NCBI GenBank assembly: GCA_964030475.1
Contig: CAXIPT010000010.1
Coordinates: 68,177 to 132,176 of the forward strand
Reading direction: 5' to 3'
Source: Tethya wilhelma
Taxonomy: Eukaryota; Porifera; Demospongiae; Tethyida; Tethyidae
Length of the DNA: 64,000 nucleotides
Every line of letters starts with the position of its first letter. Positions within the stretch are counted from its first letter, which is position 1. A program made the translations under genes and the position numbers. The notes below the pieces were generated by a model. The model had not been told where the DNA came from and ran no database searches. It saw only the letters and a program-made list of their open reading frames with translations. Below, piece after piece: positions 63,721-64,000 of this stretch.

Positions 63721-64000
63721 AAATATAATCATACGTACGGTAGTACGTATAGTAGGAATGGGCCGACTGTCCCATTGACACAATACAAAATGTTCATGCT
63801 TATAAACTTTCAAGGAAAGAAAGCTAAGACTTCAAATGCATTCAATAGCCTCCCACAGACAGTTTACTTACTGTATTAACAAAGAAAACTGGCAGAAAGT
63901 TTCCAGAGCACTCTGGAGAGAGCGCTGGCGAGAAGCCACAACAGTGCAATTTTGTTCATCTTCCTAACTGACTTACTTGAACGCGATTTCCAGACAAACA
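63720..64000 (-). repeat. Dispersed repeat family A, minus copy cut by the window end
   Basis: Reverse complement of the 25260-25565 part of the full copy (CATACGTACGGTAGTACGTA, GAGAGCGCTGGCGAGAAGCC, ACTTGAACGCGATTTCCAGA). Confidence 0.75.

Overview
The window looks like a scaffold from a demosponge (Amphimedon-type). It is AT-rich animal DNA with short introns, spongin/short-chain-collagen-like genes, a MACPF protein with an apextrin C-terminal (ApeC) domain, and dense small transposable elements. Six isolated N bases (2400, 10237, 18529, 28333, 56729, 60215) mark contig joins. The species assignment is inference. No prokaryotic features, CRISPR arrays, rRNA or intact tRNA genes were seen.

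Layout. 1-4517 (+): last four exons of a PPP1R14 (CPI-17/PHI-1 type) phosphatase-1 inhibitor. 4518-6992: non-coding, with one small inverted-repeat element. 6993-9843 (-): five-exon MACPF-ApeC gene, followed after an N by a second copy of its promoter and first two exons (10238-11590). 11591-15740: non-coding, with an array of 107-140 bp repeats and a dispersed repeat. 16100-20676: decayed DIRS-like retrotransposon present twice on either side of an N. 20781-36013 (+): long collagen gene of about 17 exons ending in a short-chain-collagen C-terminal domain. A duplicated 3' cassette of this gene lies at 41996-42978. 36220-41900: receptor pseudogene scraps, a LINE fragment, a dynein heavy-chain fragment and a 182-bp minisatellite. 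43321-45112 (-): LINE. 45334-47154 (-): single-exon polytopic membrane protein with a Cys-rich ectodomain. 48790-49580 (+): dynein AAA pseudogene. 49728-52015 (-): another multi-pass membrane protein gene, apparently interrupted by a stop codon. 52159-54908: a complete DNA transposon with perfect 26-bp inverted ends and an intact three-exon, 707-codon transposase-like gene. 55000-64000: LINE fragments, dispersed repeats, an unidentified exon pair, a dynein (DNAH1-like) fragment on the minus strand and a receptor pseudogene.

The intact genes that can be given a role are a signalling inhibitor, a candidate pore-forming/pattern-recognition effector, an extracellular-matrix collagen and one or two surface membrane proteins. 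They do not form an obvious pathway. The main structural themes are exon-level and segment-level duplication, some of it probably an assembly artefact at N joins, and heavy mobile-element activity. The best candidate for something undescribed is the 2.75-kb transposon at 52159-54908. All splice sites were deduced by eye from GT/AG signals and reading-phase agreement.
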